The notes under the pieces are model-generated. The model saw only the letters and a program-made list of their open reading frames with translations, made no database searches and had not been told where the DNA came from. Positions 44,382 to 53,271 of a stretch of DNA of 64,000 nucleotides are shown piece after piece (position 1 is the stretch's first letter; every line of letters begins with the position of its first letter). The DNA is taken from assembly GCF_002967715.1 (NCBI RefSeq), contig NZ_PUIA01000016.1:186001-250000 (forward strand), written 5' to 3'. Position numbers and translations under genes: made by a program. This DNA comes from Blastopirellula marina. Its GTDB lineage: Bacteria; Planctomycetota; Planctomycetia; Pirellulales; Pirellulaceae.

Positions 44382-45890
44382 TTATTCTTCAAGCAAGCTG
44401 TCCAGCATTTTCGACTTCAATGCGAAGCCACCTCGCACCGCAATTTGATCTCCCTCTTTCAACCCTTCGACAATTTCCACCATGTTTTCGGTCTTGCGTC
44501 CCAGGGTGACATCGCGTGCCTCAAAGAGGTCGCCCCCCAGGTGCAGGAATACAAAGTTACGACCTTCGAAGTCCTGCAAAGCAGTGGCAGGAATTTGCAA
44601 GCTTTTTCCGGCATCGCTAGTTGGAAACAGAACATGCACGAACATGCCAGGCTTGAGAGCCGCATCTTGGTTGTCGGCCACCGCCCGAAGCGTGAGTGTT
44701 CGACTGTCGGGATCAACCAGATCGCCGGTGTAGAAAACTTTGGCATCGAATGTCCGCCCCGGCCAGGCATCGGCTTTTAGCTGAATCGTCTTACCGCGTG
44801 CTTGGGAGAGCAGGGGAAGTTGGCCTTCGTAGATGTCGGCCGTTACCCAGACGGTGGAAAGGTCAGCGACGCTAAAGATCTGGCTTTCGGGGCCGACACG
44901 CTCGGCAAGGACGACGTCCTTGGAGATGATGGTTCCGTCAAAGGGAGCGAAGATGGGCATATGGGAAACGGCCTCGCCCTGGATGACCGGATTGATTTCC
45001 TCAAGTGCCTCCTGATCAAAACCCAGAACCTTCAGTGCCGCCTCGTCAACAGCCACGCGTGTTTCCATTTCTTTTACGGCGTGGGAAGAGCGAAGGCTCT
45101 CCTGAACGGCTTCTTGCTGAATCTGCTCGATCAAAGATTGAAGCGTGGCCCGAGCGGTATTGCTGTCCGATTCGGCCTGGATCAATTGTTTGCCCGAAAC
45201 GGCCCCTGTCTGGGAAAGTGGGGATAGACGGCTGACCGTTTGCTGATGTGTATGCTTGCCAATATAGGCCGTCAGAAGTTGGTTACGGTATTCGCCGATG
45301 GGCTTTCCTCGGAATCGTTCTTCGATCTCACTAACCTCTGCTTCCGCCCGGATCATTTCGATCAGCTCTTGGACGTTCGTTACGATTTGTTGCGTCCATT
45401 TGTCCTGGGCCGATATCTGGTCGAGCTTCAACCGATCTTGATAGAGCTGAAGCTTGGCCTGGCCGACTTCGCGACTTTGAACGATCGCCAGTACGTCCTT
45501 CTTTTTCACCTGATCTCCCAGGTGCACCGTGACTTCATCCACTACCCCTTCGGCCAACGGGAAGATATGAGCCAGACGATCTTCATTGATGGCAATCTTG
45601 CCGGTAACTTCGACTCGTTTCTCGAAGGAGTGTAACTGGACGGGCTCGATGACGACCGAACCAGCCTCCCAGCGATGCTGAGGGAATTCGATTGTTTCAG
45701 CGGTAGGATCATTCGCAGCGATCTGGGGGGCGTGGGGATCCGGTTCGTGTTCGGCCCCAGCGCCGGTATCCTGGTGAGATAACTGAGTGGCTCTGGTGGA
45801 AACCCACCACATTCCCGCAGCAATCGCAAAGACTGCTAGAACCACAAGTAAGATCAATGATCGCATATTGCCAAGCGTTGCCGATGTCAT
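44382..45890 (-). CDS. Heavy-metal RND efflux periplasmic adaptor (CzcB/CusB type)
   Basis: A 502-residue membrane-fusion protein anchored by an N-terminal helix (~10-28). A His/Asp/Glu-containing segment follows ('THQ', 'EHEPDPHAPQ'; ~35-55), a possible metal-collecting stretch. Then come the lipoyl half-motifs, a long alpha-hairpin (about 130-270), the beta-barrel ('IFSVADLSTVWVTADIYEGQLPLL') and a membrane-proximal domain. It hands periplasmic metal ions to the CzcA-like pump downstream. ATG 45890 is used; an internal ATG eight codons later is possible. It belongs to one operon with the small secreted protein upstream and the pump downstream. Confidence 0.92.
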   Translation of the reverse strand: MTSATLGNMRSLILLVVLAVFAIAAGMWWVSTRATQLSHQDTGAGAEHEPDPHAPQIAANDPTAETIEFPQHRWEAGSVVIEPVQLHSFEKRVEVTGKIAINEDRLAHIFPLAEGVVDEVTVHLGDQVKKKDVLAIVQSREVGQAKLQLYQDRLKLDQISAQDKWTQQIVTNVQELIEMIRAEAEVSEIEERFRGKPIGEYRNQLLTAYIGKHTHQQTVSRLSPLSQTGAVSGKQLIQAESDSNTARATLQSLIEQIQQEAVQESLRSSHAVKEMETRVAVDEAALKVLGFDQEALEEINPVIQGEAVSHMPIFAPFDGTIISKDVVLAERVGPESQIFSVADLSTVWVTADIYEGQLPLLSQARGKTIQLKADAWPGRTFDAKVFYTGDLVDPDSRTLTLRAVADNQDAALKPGMFVHVLFPTSDAGKSLQIPATALQDFEGRNFVFLHLGGDLFEARDVTLGRKTENMVEIVEGLKEGDQIAVRGGFALKSKMLDSLLEE

Positions 45891-46011
45891 GGATGGTGTT
45901 CTCCAGCGAAGTCGCCCAAAGTAAGAAGTGCCGAAATCGATTGGCGCAGCGACTCACGCAAGGACATTGCGACAGAGAGTCTGCGTCAAAGAAGCTGTGA
46001 GAGGGGAGGCT

Positions 46012-46479
46012 CTAGCAGCGGATGACGCCAAGTCGAAGAGGTATGGGCAGAGATGGAGCGAAGTTCGTTAAGAAGGGGCCCGTCGCGTACGCGGCTGGTT
46101 TAACTTTGCTACTAGTCAAATTGCCCGTCGGGATAGCCAGCGGAATGAGCGATCGCAAGTCTTGCAAGCACGCCGAGACAGCGGTTGTTGTGCCAGCCAG
46201 CGAGAGCCATTTTGCCTGTGGGGATTCTTTATCTTCTGAATTACCCGGCGGGGAGAAGTGAAGATGCCATCCAAAGTCGACGTCAGCGAAGAGTGCGGCA
46301 TCGGCATGGAATGCCTGCAAGTGATTGAGAAACCAGCCAGAACTGGGATTCTCGGAATCAAGCATTGTGCCGTGACAGTGACAATAAGGGATGGGGCCTG
46401 TCCATATCGCGATCAGTAGGAGTACTCGAAAGCACACCGATATCCGGCGGGATCCTACTAAACGAGCATTTGGTGACAT
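46012..46479 (-). CDS. Small exported His/Cys-containing protein at the head of the metal-efflux operon
   Basis: A 155-residue protein not recognised as a named family. ATG 46479 is followed by a basic n-region and a hydrophobic segment (~17-31), then PYCHCHG (a tight Cys/His cluster) and later HLHFSPPG, so the mature protein is probably periplasmic and could bind metal. Its location 121 bases upstream of the czcB-like gene on the same strand supports a role as periplasmic metal sensor or scavenger, comparable in position, not in sequence, to CzcE/CnrX-type accessory proteins. Coding potential is moderate; the antisense frames show no similarity to anything. Confidence 0.6.
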   Translation of the reverse strand: MSPNARLVGSRRISVCFRVLLLIAIWTGPIPYCHCHGTMLDSENPSSGWFLNHLQAFHADAALFADVDFGWHLHFSPPGNSEDKESPQAKWLSLAGTTTAVSACLQDLRSLIPLAIPTGNLTSSKVKPAAYATGPFLTNFAPSLPIPLRLGVIRC

Positions 46480-46771
46480 GGAAAGAACGTCAAAGGCGGG
46501 AGTGACTAACAAAGCTTAAATTAGTCGACATATGTTGAGATGTCAACGAAACGTGAGCCGCGTTGCTGATTGCCGCAGTATTGCGACAAATGATGAACCG
46601 GCCCCTCTGCGGGGTGGCTTCTTCGCGGAGGCTTATTCATCGTGTTTCCGTGAAAATTCCCGTTTAGGTCCGCTTAGTAAGTTTGATGGAACGTAGGTAG
46701 CATTAGGGGGTGGCTGATGCGAGCAGAACGGTGGTCGCATGTGATCGATTCGGTGACAAATTGCTATAAGT

Positions 46772-48025
46772 TCAATCAGGCAAGGACTGTCCTTTCGTTT
46801 CGGGAGCCAGCCAAATTAGTAGCAGGCCCAGGACATAAATCAACGAGATTGTCGCCCCCGCCTGGGCATAGCTGCCGTTGTAATGCTTCATTAATGCCCC
46901 CATCTGCAACGCACCGACGGCGGCAAATATCCGGCCAGCGTTGAAGCTCAATCCCTGGCAGGTAGCGCGGACGCGGGTCGGGAACAGCTCGGGCAAATAG
47001 AGCGGCAGCCAACCATAAAACGCGGAGGTTACCGTTCCCACTATCGCCGCCATGAACAGGAATTCATATCCGTAGGCATCAACCATGCGAAAGAGGTAGC
47101 CGCATGTCAGTAGCGACAAGAGGCTCAGCATGAAGTAGACGGGACGACGTCCGACCACCCCGCCTAAATAAGCCCCGCCCAAACAACCAATAATCGCCCC
47201 AACGGCAGTTAGTGCGGTTGTCATCGCTTTGGCTTCTGGCACTGTGCCGCCCGTCATCTGGTCGGCCCACAGCGGAAGCCACTGAACCGAGCCCCATGAG
47301 CCGATCAACGCGATCGAGGCAAACGCAATACCCAGGAGGGTCGGCTTGAGTATCTTTGGCTTGAGGATCTCGGTAAACGGGTTCGCCGATTCCTGCTCAA
47401 TCGCTTCTTTCCAGCGTTCCGATTCGGGAACAAACAGACGGATGAAGAAGGTCAACAGGGCAGGGGCTGCACCGGCAATCATAACCCACCGCCACGATTC
47501 GACCGTGACGGGGATCATCCAACCGATACAGGCAATCAGCAGGAATCCGACGTTGGACGCCGCGCCGATCGCGCCCGCCAGCCACGGCCGATGCCGTTCC
47601 GGCCAGCACTCCATCACCAGGGCAACACCAAGCGACCATTCCCCACCCATCCCAAGCGCTGCCAGGAAACGTAGGCCACCTAGATGCCAGGGCTCGGCGG
47701 CGAAATAGCATAAGCCGGTGAATACCGAGTAGGTCACGATGCTAAGCGACATGGCCCGCACCCGGCCAATCCGGTCGCCCAGCCAGCCAAACACCAGTCC
47801 GCCTAACGCGGCACCCACAAGAAATCCTGCCGTAATCAAACCCATCCAGCGGCCAATTTCCGCGTCATCCGTGACACCAAGCAGGTCCTGCAATGACGGT
47901 CGGGCTACCAGTGGGAATATTCCCATCTCGACGCCATCGAACATCCATCCCAGGAAAGCGGCGATCAGTGTCATCCATTGCGTCCGTCTCAGACCGTGAT
48001 GCTCCGCGATGGTTTCCGTTGTCAT
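46772..48025 (-). CDS. MFS transporter (12 transmembrane helices)
   Basis: A 417-residue major facilitator with 12 predicted helices. MFS motif A is 'GWLGDRIGRVRAM' (about residues 81-93), and the related 'GAYLGGVVGRRPVYF' follows in the second half. An acidic residue in 'GWMFDGVEMGIF' in TM1 resembles aromatic-acid or sugar-acid:proton symporters. Substrate is unknown; co-transcription with a sugar-isomerase-like protein suggests a sugar or sugar acid. ATG 48025 overlaps the DJ-1-like stop by four bases, so it is the last coupled gene of this operon. Confidence 0.92.
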   Translation of the reverse strand: MTTETIAEHHGLRRTQWMTLIAAFLGWMFDGVEMGIFPLVARPSLQDLLGVTDDAEIGRWMGLITAGFLVGAALGGLVFGWLGDRIGRVRAMSLSIVTYSVFTGLCYFAAEPWHLGGLRFLAALGMGGEWSLGVALVMECWPERHRPWLAGAIGAASNVGFLLIACIGWMIPVTVESWRWVMIAGAAPALLTFFIRLFVPESERWKEAIEQESANPFTEILKPKILKPTLLGIAFASIALIGSWGSVQWLPLWADQMTGGTVPEAKAMTTALTAVGAIIGCLGGAYLGGVVGRRPVYFMLSLLSLLTCGYLFRMVDAYGYEFLFMAAIVGTVTSAFYGWLPLYLPELFPTRVRATCQGLSFNAGRIFAAVGALQMGALMKHYNGSYAQAGATISLIYVLGLLLIWLAPETKGQSLPD

Positions 48026-48621
48026 GAGGACACCCCGCGATCGGCGTCTTGCACTCCACTTGTCAACTTCAGCAGTTCGATAAACTTCGGCATGAATGGC
48101 GAATAGTCATGCCACGTTCGGGCACTCACGAGATTGCCATCGATGACGCAGGGTTGGTTGATGTAAGTTCCGCCAAACTGTGTTATGTCCAACTCGCATT
48201 TTGCTACGGTGGTTGCCGACCGACCGACCAGGCAGCCGGCGGCCGCAGCAATCTCTACACCGTGACAGACAATTGCGACCGGTTTGCCACAGTCAAAAAA
48301 GTGGCGGGTGATGCGAAGCAGATCCTGGTCGTAGCGCAAGTACTCTGGAGCGCGGCCACCACTTAAGAACAGCCCGGCGTAGTCATCTGGATTGACATCG
48401 CGAAACGCCACTTCTGCTTTCACGTGGTACGCTGGCTGCTCGCGTGTGATGTCCCAGGGAATGTTCTCGCCTGGGGGAATCTCGTGCATCACTCCATGGT
48501 AGAGTCTCGCTTCCGGACCAGCCACAACAACGTTGAAACCATCTTCGCCCAGCCGGAAAAACGGATACAGGGTATCCATGACTTCGGTGGCGTCTCCAAT
48601 AGGCAGTAGCACTTGATACAC
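48022..48621 (-). CDS. DJ-1/PfpI family protein
   Basis: A 199-residue cytoplasmic protein of the class-I glutamine-amidotransferase-like DJ-1/PfpI family. The nucleophile elbow is 'VAIVCHGVE' (Cys followed by His), with 'AGLFLSGGRAPEYLR' before it and 'SARTWHDYSPFM' near the end. Family members act as glyoxalases, deglycases, chaperones or proteases; which applies is unknown. The start is GTG 48621 with an AAGGAA site eight bases upstream. It is 12 bases downstream of the TIM-barrel gene and overlaps the transporter gene. Confidence 0.9.
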   Translation of the reverse strand: MYQVLLPIGDATEVMDTLYPFFRLGEDGFNVVVAGPEARLYHGVMHEIPPGENIPWDITREQPAYHVKAEVAFRDVNPDDYAGLFLSGGRAPEYLRYDQDLLRITRHFFDCGKPVAIVCHGVEIAAAAGCLVGRSATTVAKCELDITQFGGTYINQPCVIDGNLVSARTWHDYSPFMPKFIELLKLTSGVQDADRGVSS

Positions 48622-48633
48622 GGGTAAAGTTCC

Positions 48634-49581
48634 TTAGCGGTTCTTCATGGGGCGGGGAACGTCGGCCTTCTCGAAGGCTTGGGACATATTGGCATAGCAC
48701 GTTTTCATGGTCGCTTTCGGATCGTAACCGGGCTGCGACCAGACCTGGCCGCTTACTTCGCAACTAACGTCACCGCGGTAGCCTCCTTGCTGCAATAGCG
48801 TCAGTAAGTGGGCATAGTCAATGCGGCCGCCTGCACCGGGCAACACGAAGCGGGTTCCCTTCTCAGTGGGAACCACATCCTTGACTGCCACGTGCGCGAT
48901 CCAAGGCAACGCCTCTTTGACGGTGCTTTCTAGCGTCATGTCACGCAGGTCATAGTGCGAATAGTCGTAACAGATCTTGAGCCTTTCAGGCTGGCCCAGC
49001 GACTTGATAATCCATACGGCTTCGTCCGGACGGCTGACCGTGCTGCCTCGGTGCGGCTTGAAGGCAATGGTCAAATCGACGCTGTCGGCAACTTTCACCC
49101 ATTCAGCAAGCTCATCGGCATATTGCCGTAATATTCCCTTGGATGTCATCGAGCCATGTAGCACTGTTTGCATCAAGGGGGGATTCTTAGGAGACAGGTC
49201 GTGAGCTAATTCGGCCACACGTTTGATCCGTTCCAGTCGGACGCTTAAATTCTCCCCCGGTTTTTGTACAGACAGGTTCTCCATGAGCGAGGTCAGTTTC
49301 AGCGGGCTCTTCTCCAGTTTCTCTCGAAGTAACTTGCGACGACTTGTGTCGACCTTAGCCGGGTCCAGGTCCCAATCGGGCCAGATGGTAAACTCGATAG
49401 AATCGAAGCCGGTGCCTGCGATCAGATCGATCGCCTGTTCCGAAGTAAAAGACTTGAGCCCATAGGTGCCGTAACCGAGTGTCATCGTGGAGGCGGGCGC
49501 AGCGGCGATTAGTGACTTGGCTAACGGAGTTAGCATGCCAGCCGCCAGTGTGCTGGTCAGGAATTCACGTCGATTCATCAT
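48634..49581 (-). CDS. Exported sugar-phosphate-isomerase/epimerase-like TIM barrel
   Basis: A 315-residue protein of the xylose-isomerase-like TIM-barrel family (AP endonuclease 2 superfamily). It carries a Tat-type signal ('NRREFLTSTLAAGMLTPLAKSLIAAAP') at the N-terminus. Barrel features include 'GFDSIEFTIWPDW', 'LTIAFKPHRGS' and 'ICYDYSHYDLRD', with 'HVAVKDVVP' later, which supply the typical Glu/Asp/His metal ligands. Export of this fold is common in planctomycetes and suggests periplasmic conversion of a sugar. ATG 49581 is chosen over a TTG four codons earlier; an adjacent ATG at 49578 is equally possible. Confidence 0.88.
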   Translation of the reverse strand: MMNRREFLTSTLAAGMLTPLAKSLIAAAPASTMTLGYGTYGLKSFTSEQAIDLIAGTGFDSIEFTIWPDWDLDPAKVDTSRRKLLREKLEKSPLKLTSLMENLSVQKPGENLSVRLERIKRVAELAHDLSPKNPPLMQTVLHGSMTSKGILRQYADELAEWVKVADSVDLTIAFKPHRGSTVSRPDEAVWIIKSLGQPERLKICYDYSHYDLRDMTLESTVKEALPWIAHVAVKDVVPTEKGTRFVLPGAGGRIDYAHLLTLLQQGGYRGDVSCEVSGQVWSQPGYDPKATMKTCYANMSQAFEKADVPRPMKNR

Positions 49582-49632
49582 GGCTCTTTTCAATTCAGGA
49601 GGGGATCGTCACTGAAACGAATGGGAAGTCTG

Positions 49633-52600
49633 TTACTTAGGCACGCCGTCAGACATGAGATAGGAGAATAGGTCTCGCACATCATCCATTTCCATCCCTT
49701 TCAGCAGATCTTCGGGCATCAGCGATGTGGAAAGTGTTTTCATTTCCTCAATTTCTTCGCGCCGTAGATGCAGGTCGTTTTCGCGTGTCCGAACCGTTAG
49801 CACGCGGTCGTTCTCCTCGGTGACACACCCCGATACGACTCGTCCGTCTTCAAGCAGGATGATACTTGTCCGATAGTCGGCTGGTACGGTGGCATTAGGA
49901 TCAACGATGTTTAACAGGAGGTAGTCGAGGCTCTTACGCTGCGCACCGGTCAGATCAGGAGCGACGTTCCGACCTTCATTGAACAGCTTGTGGCACGCAG
50001 AACATTTCTCTAGGAACAACTGGCGACCGTGCTTGGAATCGGCGTCGTGCAAGTAATCTGATCGGAGCGATTTTTTTAGCGCGGCAATTTGTTGACGACG
50101 CTCTTGCGATGTCGAACCAATCGACCCCCAAGTTTTGATGATTCGTTCCCGGAACTTCTTGTCAGGCAAGGCCGCGATCTGGACCGCTTGCTGAGGGGAA
50201 ATCTCACGAGACGAAATCTTGCCTGCCTCGACCGCATCCAGCAGAAGCGAGGCGGAACGGGCACGAGCAATCAGGGCATCGATACACAGCCGTTTCTCGT
50301 CTCGCGAGAAGTGAGGGTACTTTGCCAGTAGCAGTGAGACGAGGTTCTCATCATCCACGCTGGCCGATGCTAATAACGCCGATGACAAGAGCTGTTCTTC
50401 GTTGATCAATTGCATCAAATGTCCAGCCAGGTTAGCTGGATGCCGCGCCACCAATCCTGCCAAGGTATCTTCTCGCAGGGCTTGGTCCACTTCGGGGTCA
50501 TGTACCTGCTGTCCAACCGATTCAACCAAGGACTCATCTCCCAGGATAAGCGCCGTCGTAATCGTGCCCTGACGTATCCGGCCATCGTTACTCTGGGTCC
50601 AATGTGCGAGCATTTGCTGCTGTGAGTCTTTGAGTTGGACACGCGGTCGATTACGCACGATCGACTCATTCAGTCCCGTCAGCAGGTCTAGCAAATGGTC
50701 GGTCGATTTCGCTTTTTTCAGGCTGTCCAGTAATCGATTGAGAGCTTGCGGAGATTCTTCGATGTCGTCAGCTACGCGGCGTGCGATGAATCGACGCAGC
50801 CGGGATGGAATCGGCAACTCGGCCAGTCGCAAGGCCTGCGGGGCGTCGTCGGCAACGGCAGGTTCCAGGGCGTACCATATGAGCCGTTCGAGGTTGGCTT
50901 CGCTAGCGGCTTCACGATTTGTCGCCAATGCCGCAAGTATTGCCCATCGCTTTGAAGCTGGCAGACGTTGCGCCGCCGAAGCCAGCTCTCGCCGCACGAG
51001 CCACGTCGATTCCGTTTGGGCCAACGCGGCCAGCGGAATTACAAGCTCTGCATTCGCCTCAGGACGATCGCTCAGCAGGCGAACGGACCAGGCACGTACG
51101 TGTGCGTTATCGCTCTGCAATTGCTCTAGCAGCCACTCCGGCTCCGCTCCCTCGGTGACATACAGCGTCCAGATGGCTCGAAGTTGGTGCCGGACGTCTC
51201 TCGCAGTGGAATACATTTCTCGCAACTGCTGGTGGGCTTGCTGCATGGGTTCGCCCTTGACGCTGCGTTCCTGCAGCAATTGGCGGCTTTGCCGGACAAA
51301 CCACTGGTTCGAATGCTTCTGTAATGCGACGAGTTCCGAGTTCGTCATCGCTGCGAGATTTACGGTAATCTGCTGCGGATCTCCCCAGGTAACTTTGTAA
51401 ATACGACCGCTCGTGCGATGGATTCCATCTCGGTCATGGCACTCCCCCAGGTCGGACCAATCGGTAACGAAAATGTCGCCATCAGGTCCATATTCCATCG
51501 ACACGGCACGAAACCAGAAGTCGTCGCTTTTGAGAAAGTCATGCTCATGCTGCGCAATCGAACGGCCGGCCTGATCGGTCATGATCCGGTCCAAGTTGAT
51601 ACGGCGGCCGTGGATATTGCTCATTAGCGCTGTGCCGCGATACTTTTGGGGCCAACGGTCGCCGAGATAAATCATTAAATCGCAGTGCGCGTGTCCACCA
51701 CCAAATGCATCGTTGCCATAGCCGACTCTTTCAGCTTTCTCGCCACGGTGAAAATCCCAATGCAAATGATCACAGGCCGAGCCCATCAATTCGTATGTAT
51801 AGGGGTTCGGGTGCTCGTCCAACCCTATACGACGTGTGTACCGAGCACCAGGAATCAAGTTCCAGAAGTGATCGACTACACTGCTGCTGAAGAAAGCTTC
51901 GCCGTAATCGTCAAAATCGAGTCCCCAGGGGTTCACCGTCCCATCGGCAACGACTTCAAATGTCTTGTGCTTCGGATGAAAACGCCAAATGCAACAACTA
52001 AGCGGTACACGCTCGCGGGCTTTCTGTCCTTGCACACCGACCAGCGAGGGCTGCTTGATTCCATGCCGCCCGTACAGCCATCCATCGGGGCCCCAGGTAA
52101 GTCCATTGACGGAGTTATGCTCGGCCTTGAGTGTGAAGCCCTCCAGTCTTACTTCGGGAGGCCCGTCTGGAACATCATCTCCGTCATGGTCGGGAATGAA
52201 GGAAACATATGGCGGCGCGGCGATCCATACCCCACCGAAGCCAAGGGCAAGCCCGAACAAGCGGTTCAGGCCATCTTTAAAGATCTTGCGGGTTTCAAGT
52301 GTGCCGTCTCCATCCCGGTCTTCAAAGATCAGAATTCGATCGCGTCGTTCGTCGGTAAAGTTCGAGCCGTCGTACGAGTAGCTTTCAGCCACCCAAAGAC
52401 GCCCCCGGGTATCGAAGGCCATCGCAATCGGCTGGCGAACATCGGGTTCCGCCGCAGCTAGTATTACCTGAAAACCATCGGGTACACGAAGCAAGTTCAG
52501 CGATTGCTGAGGGGAGGGAGGTTGTTGTTCCGCGGCCTGAGTATTCTTCGGCTGCCAGTTCTCCTCTGCCTGGCTTCCCGAGATAAAGAGCGTTCCACAC

Positions 52601-52704
52601 ACCAAGCAAAAGGCAATCATCCTCAATGGTCGCCAATACTGCCGAGACACGCGTGGCTTGGGGGTAGTCCTCGCACACTTCGATGTAGGGTGATACGTAT
52701 TCAT
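49633..52704 (-). CDS. PVC-type heme-binding CxxCH protein (putative membrane-bound dehydrogenase) with HEAT repeats
   Basis: A ~1020-residue exported protein. An N-terminal beta-propeller, glucose/sorbosone-dehydrogenase-like (~90-480; 'RVPDGFQVILAAAEPDVRQPIAMAFDTRGRLWVAE' and 'GLTWGPDGWLYGRHG' blocks), is followed by an alpha-helical HEAT-like region (~500-850). The C-terminal cytochrome c domain contains CSACH (~915). This layout is specific to Planctomycetes-Verrucomicrobia. It likely oxidises a sugar or polyol and passes electrons to its heme; that is inferred. The start is unclear: the frame is open from ATG 52785, but the hydrophobic signal sequence begins near 52620. ATG 52704 leaves a basic n-region of usual planctomycete length. 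It heads the leftward operon and diverges from the LacI gene. Confidence 0.88.
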   Translation of the reverse strand: MNTYHPTSKCARTTPKPRVSRQYWRPLRMIAFCLVCGTLFISGSQAEENWQPKNTQAAEQQPPSPQQSLNLLRVPDGFQVILAAAEPDVRQPIAMAFDTRGRLWVAESYSYDGSNFTDERRDRILIFEDRDGDGTLETRKIFKDGLNRLFGLALGFGGVWIAAPPYVSFIPDHDGDDVPDGPPEVRLEGFTLKAEHNSVNGLTWGPDGWLYGRHGIKQPSLVGVQGQKARERVPLSCCIWRFHPKHKTFEVVADGTVNPWGLDFDDYGEAFFSSSVVDHFWNLIPGARYTRRIGLDEHPNPYTYELMGSACDHLHWDFHRGEKAERVGYGNDAFGGGHAHCDLMIYLGDRWPQKYRGTALMSNIHGRRINLDRIMTDQAGRSIAQHEHDFLKSDDFWFRAVSMEYGPDGDIFVTDWSDLGECHDRDGIHRTSGRIYKVTWGDPQQITVNLAAMTNSELVALQKHSNQWFVRQSRQLLQERSVKGEPMQQAHQQLREMYSTARDVRHQLRAIWTLYVTEGAEPEWLLEQLQSDNAHVRAWSVRLLSDRPEANAELVIPLAALAQTESTWLVRRELASAAQRLPASKRWAILAALATNREAASEANLERLIWYALEPAVADDAPQALRLAELPIPSRLRRFIARRVADDIEESPQALNRLLDSLKKAKSTDHLLDLLTGLNESIVRNRPRVQLKDSQQQMLAHWTQSNDGRIRQGTITTALILGDESLVESVGQQVHDPEVDQALREDTLAGLVARHPANLAGHLMQLINEEQLLSSALLASASVDDENLVSLLLAKYPHFSRDEKRLCIDALIARARSASLLLDAVEAGKISSREISPQQAVQIAALPDKKFRERIIKTWGSIGSTSQERRQQIAALKKSLRSDYLHDADSKHGRQLFLEKCSACHKLFNEGRNVAPDLTGAQRKSLDYLLLNIVDPNATVPADYRTSIILLEDGRVVSGCVTEENDRVLTVRTRENDLHLRREEIEEMKTLSTSLMPEDLLKGMEMDDVRDLFSYLMSDGVPK

Positions 52705-52889
52705 TCGTCCCGAACTCTGATATTTCGTATGCGGATCTACTTCTGCAGAGGTTTCGCGATAAGGAAGTTGGGGTGTGTACGGCATTGCCTCGGTTCTGGC
52801 GAAGGGGAAGACCAGTCGACCACGGCATTTTCAGATCACTCCAGGTGGGCTAGAGCGGAGTGGTCTCAATATATTGATCCGCCAGACTC

Positions 52890-52931
52890 AATGCAAATTT
52901 TTTGATCAAATTACGCAAAAAATCATGCAAG
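52890..52931. promoter_or_regulatory. Operator-like half-site cluster near the PVC-heme gene
   Basis: Three similar octamers on the same strand occur here: AATGCAAA (52890-52897), TACGCAAA (52912-52919) and CATGCAAG (52924-52931). Start-to-start distances are 22 and 12 bases, about two and one helical turns. A 12-mer (AATGCAAATTTT) is shared exactly with the cluster at 53144. They lie upstream of the leftward operon, where a LacI-type dimer could repress it. Confidence 0.5.
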
Positions 52932-53041
52932 ACAATTCAAGGGGGTCGAAAACGGAATAATTGGAGGGAGTTTGAATTCACTGATCATAGTCGTATGGAT
53001 AAGAGCAGAATTTTCGTTCAAATAAAGTCATCTCCATAGCA

Positions 53042-53067
53042 ATTCCTTGATTGCTTACGCAAGGAAT
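53042..53067. repeat. Nested inverted repeat in the divergent promoter region
   Basis: ATTCCTTG (53042-53049) and CAAGGAAT (53060-53067) form a perfect 8-base inverted repeat with a 10-base spacer. Within it TTGC and GCAA (53051-53062) form a second, partly competing palindrome. It may be another operator or a hairpin; the sequence alone does not decide. Confidence 0.5.
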
Positions 53068-53143
53068 ACATGGTTGTACGCAGGATTTATGCTGTGGGAT
53101 AGCGGAATCGGTTTGTTTCCAGGGATTGACATTGATTTAGGCT

Positions 53144-53171
53144 AATGCAAATTTTGCGTTTCATTTGCGTT
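53144..53171. promoter_or_regulatory. Operator-like half-site cluster at the LacI-gene promoter
   Basis: AATGCAAA (53144-53151) is followed in inverted orientation by TTTGCGTT (53153-53160), then by a second TTTGCGTT (53164-53171) one helical turn (11 bases) later. The centre GCAAATTTTGC (53147-53157) is a perfect odd-length palindrome. It begins 12 bases downstream of TTGACA (53126-53131) and would overlap the -10 region, consistent with autorepression by the LacI-family regulator whose gene starts ~100 bases further on. Confidence 0.55.
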
Positions 53172-53271
53172 GATTTCGGTTAGGATGATATGCGTTGGCT
53201 TCTCCGTCAGATGAGACCGTTGGGGGATCTATGGAGGAGTCGATCGTATTTCGTACAGCGAAGGCCATTTG

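Larger units (their letters stand above)
52705..53271. other. Divergent regulatory region between the PVC-heme and LacI genes (567 bp)
   Basis: No gene is evident here. The region holds two groups of TTTGCGTT-like half-sites (annotated separately), a TTGACA hexamer at 53126-53131 suited to a -35 element of the LacI gene, and a perfect 8-base inverted repeat at 53042-53067. It is distinctly AT-richer than the flanking coding DNA between 52870 and 53190, as expected of a promoter region. Confidence 0.6.

Noticed and set aside
46601-46614. GCCCC/GGGGT hairpin near the metal-operon promoter
   Set aside because: Only four to five paired bases and no T-run; too weak to call a terminator or operator.
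50630-51400. 256-codon open frame on the plus strand
   Set aside because: It is antisense to the HEAT region of the PVC-heme gene, with a Ser/Arg/Cys-rich composition and no family pattern.
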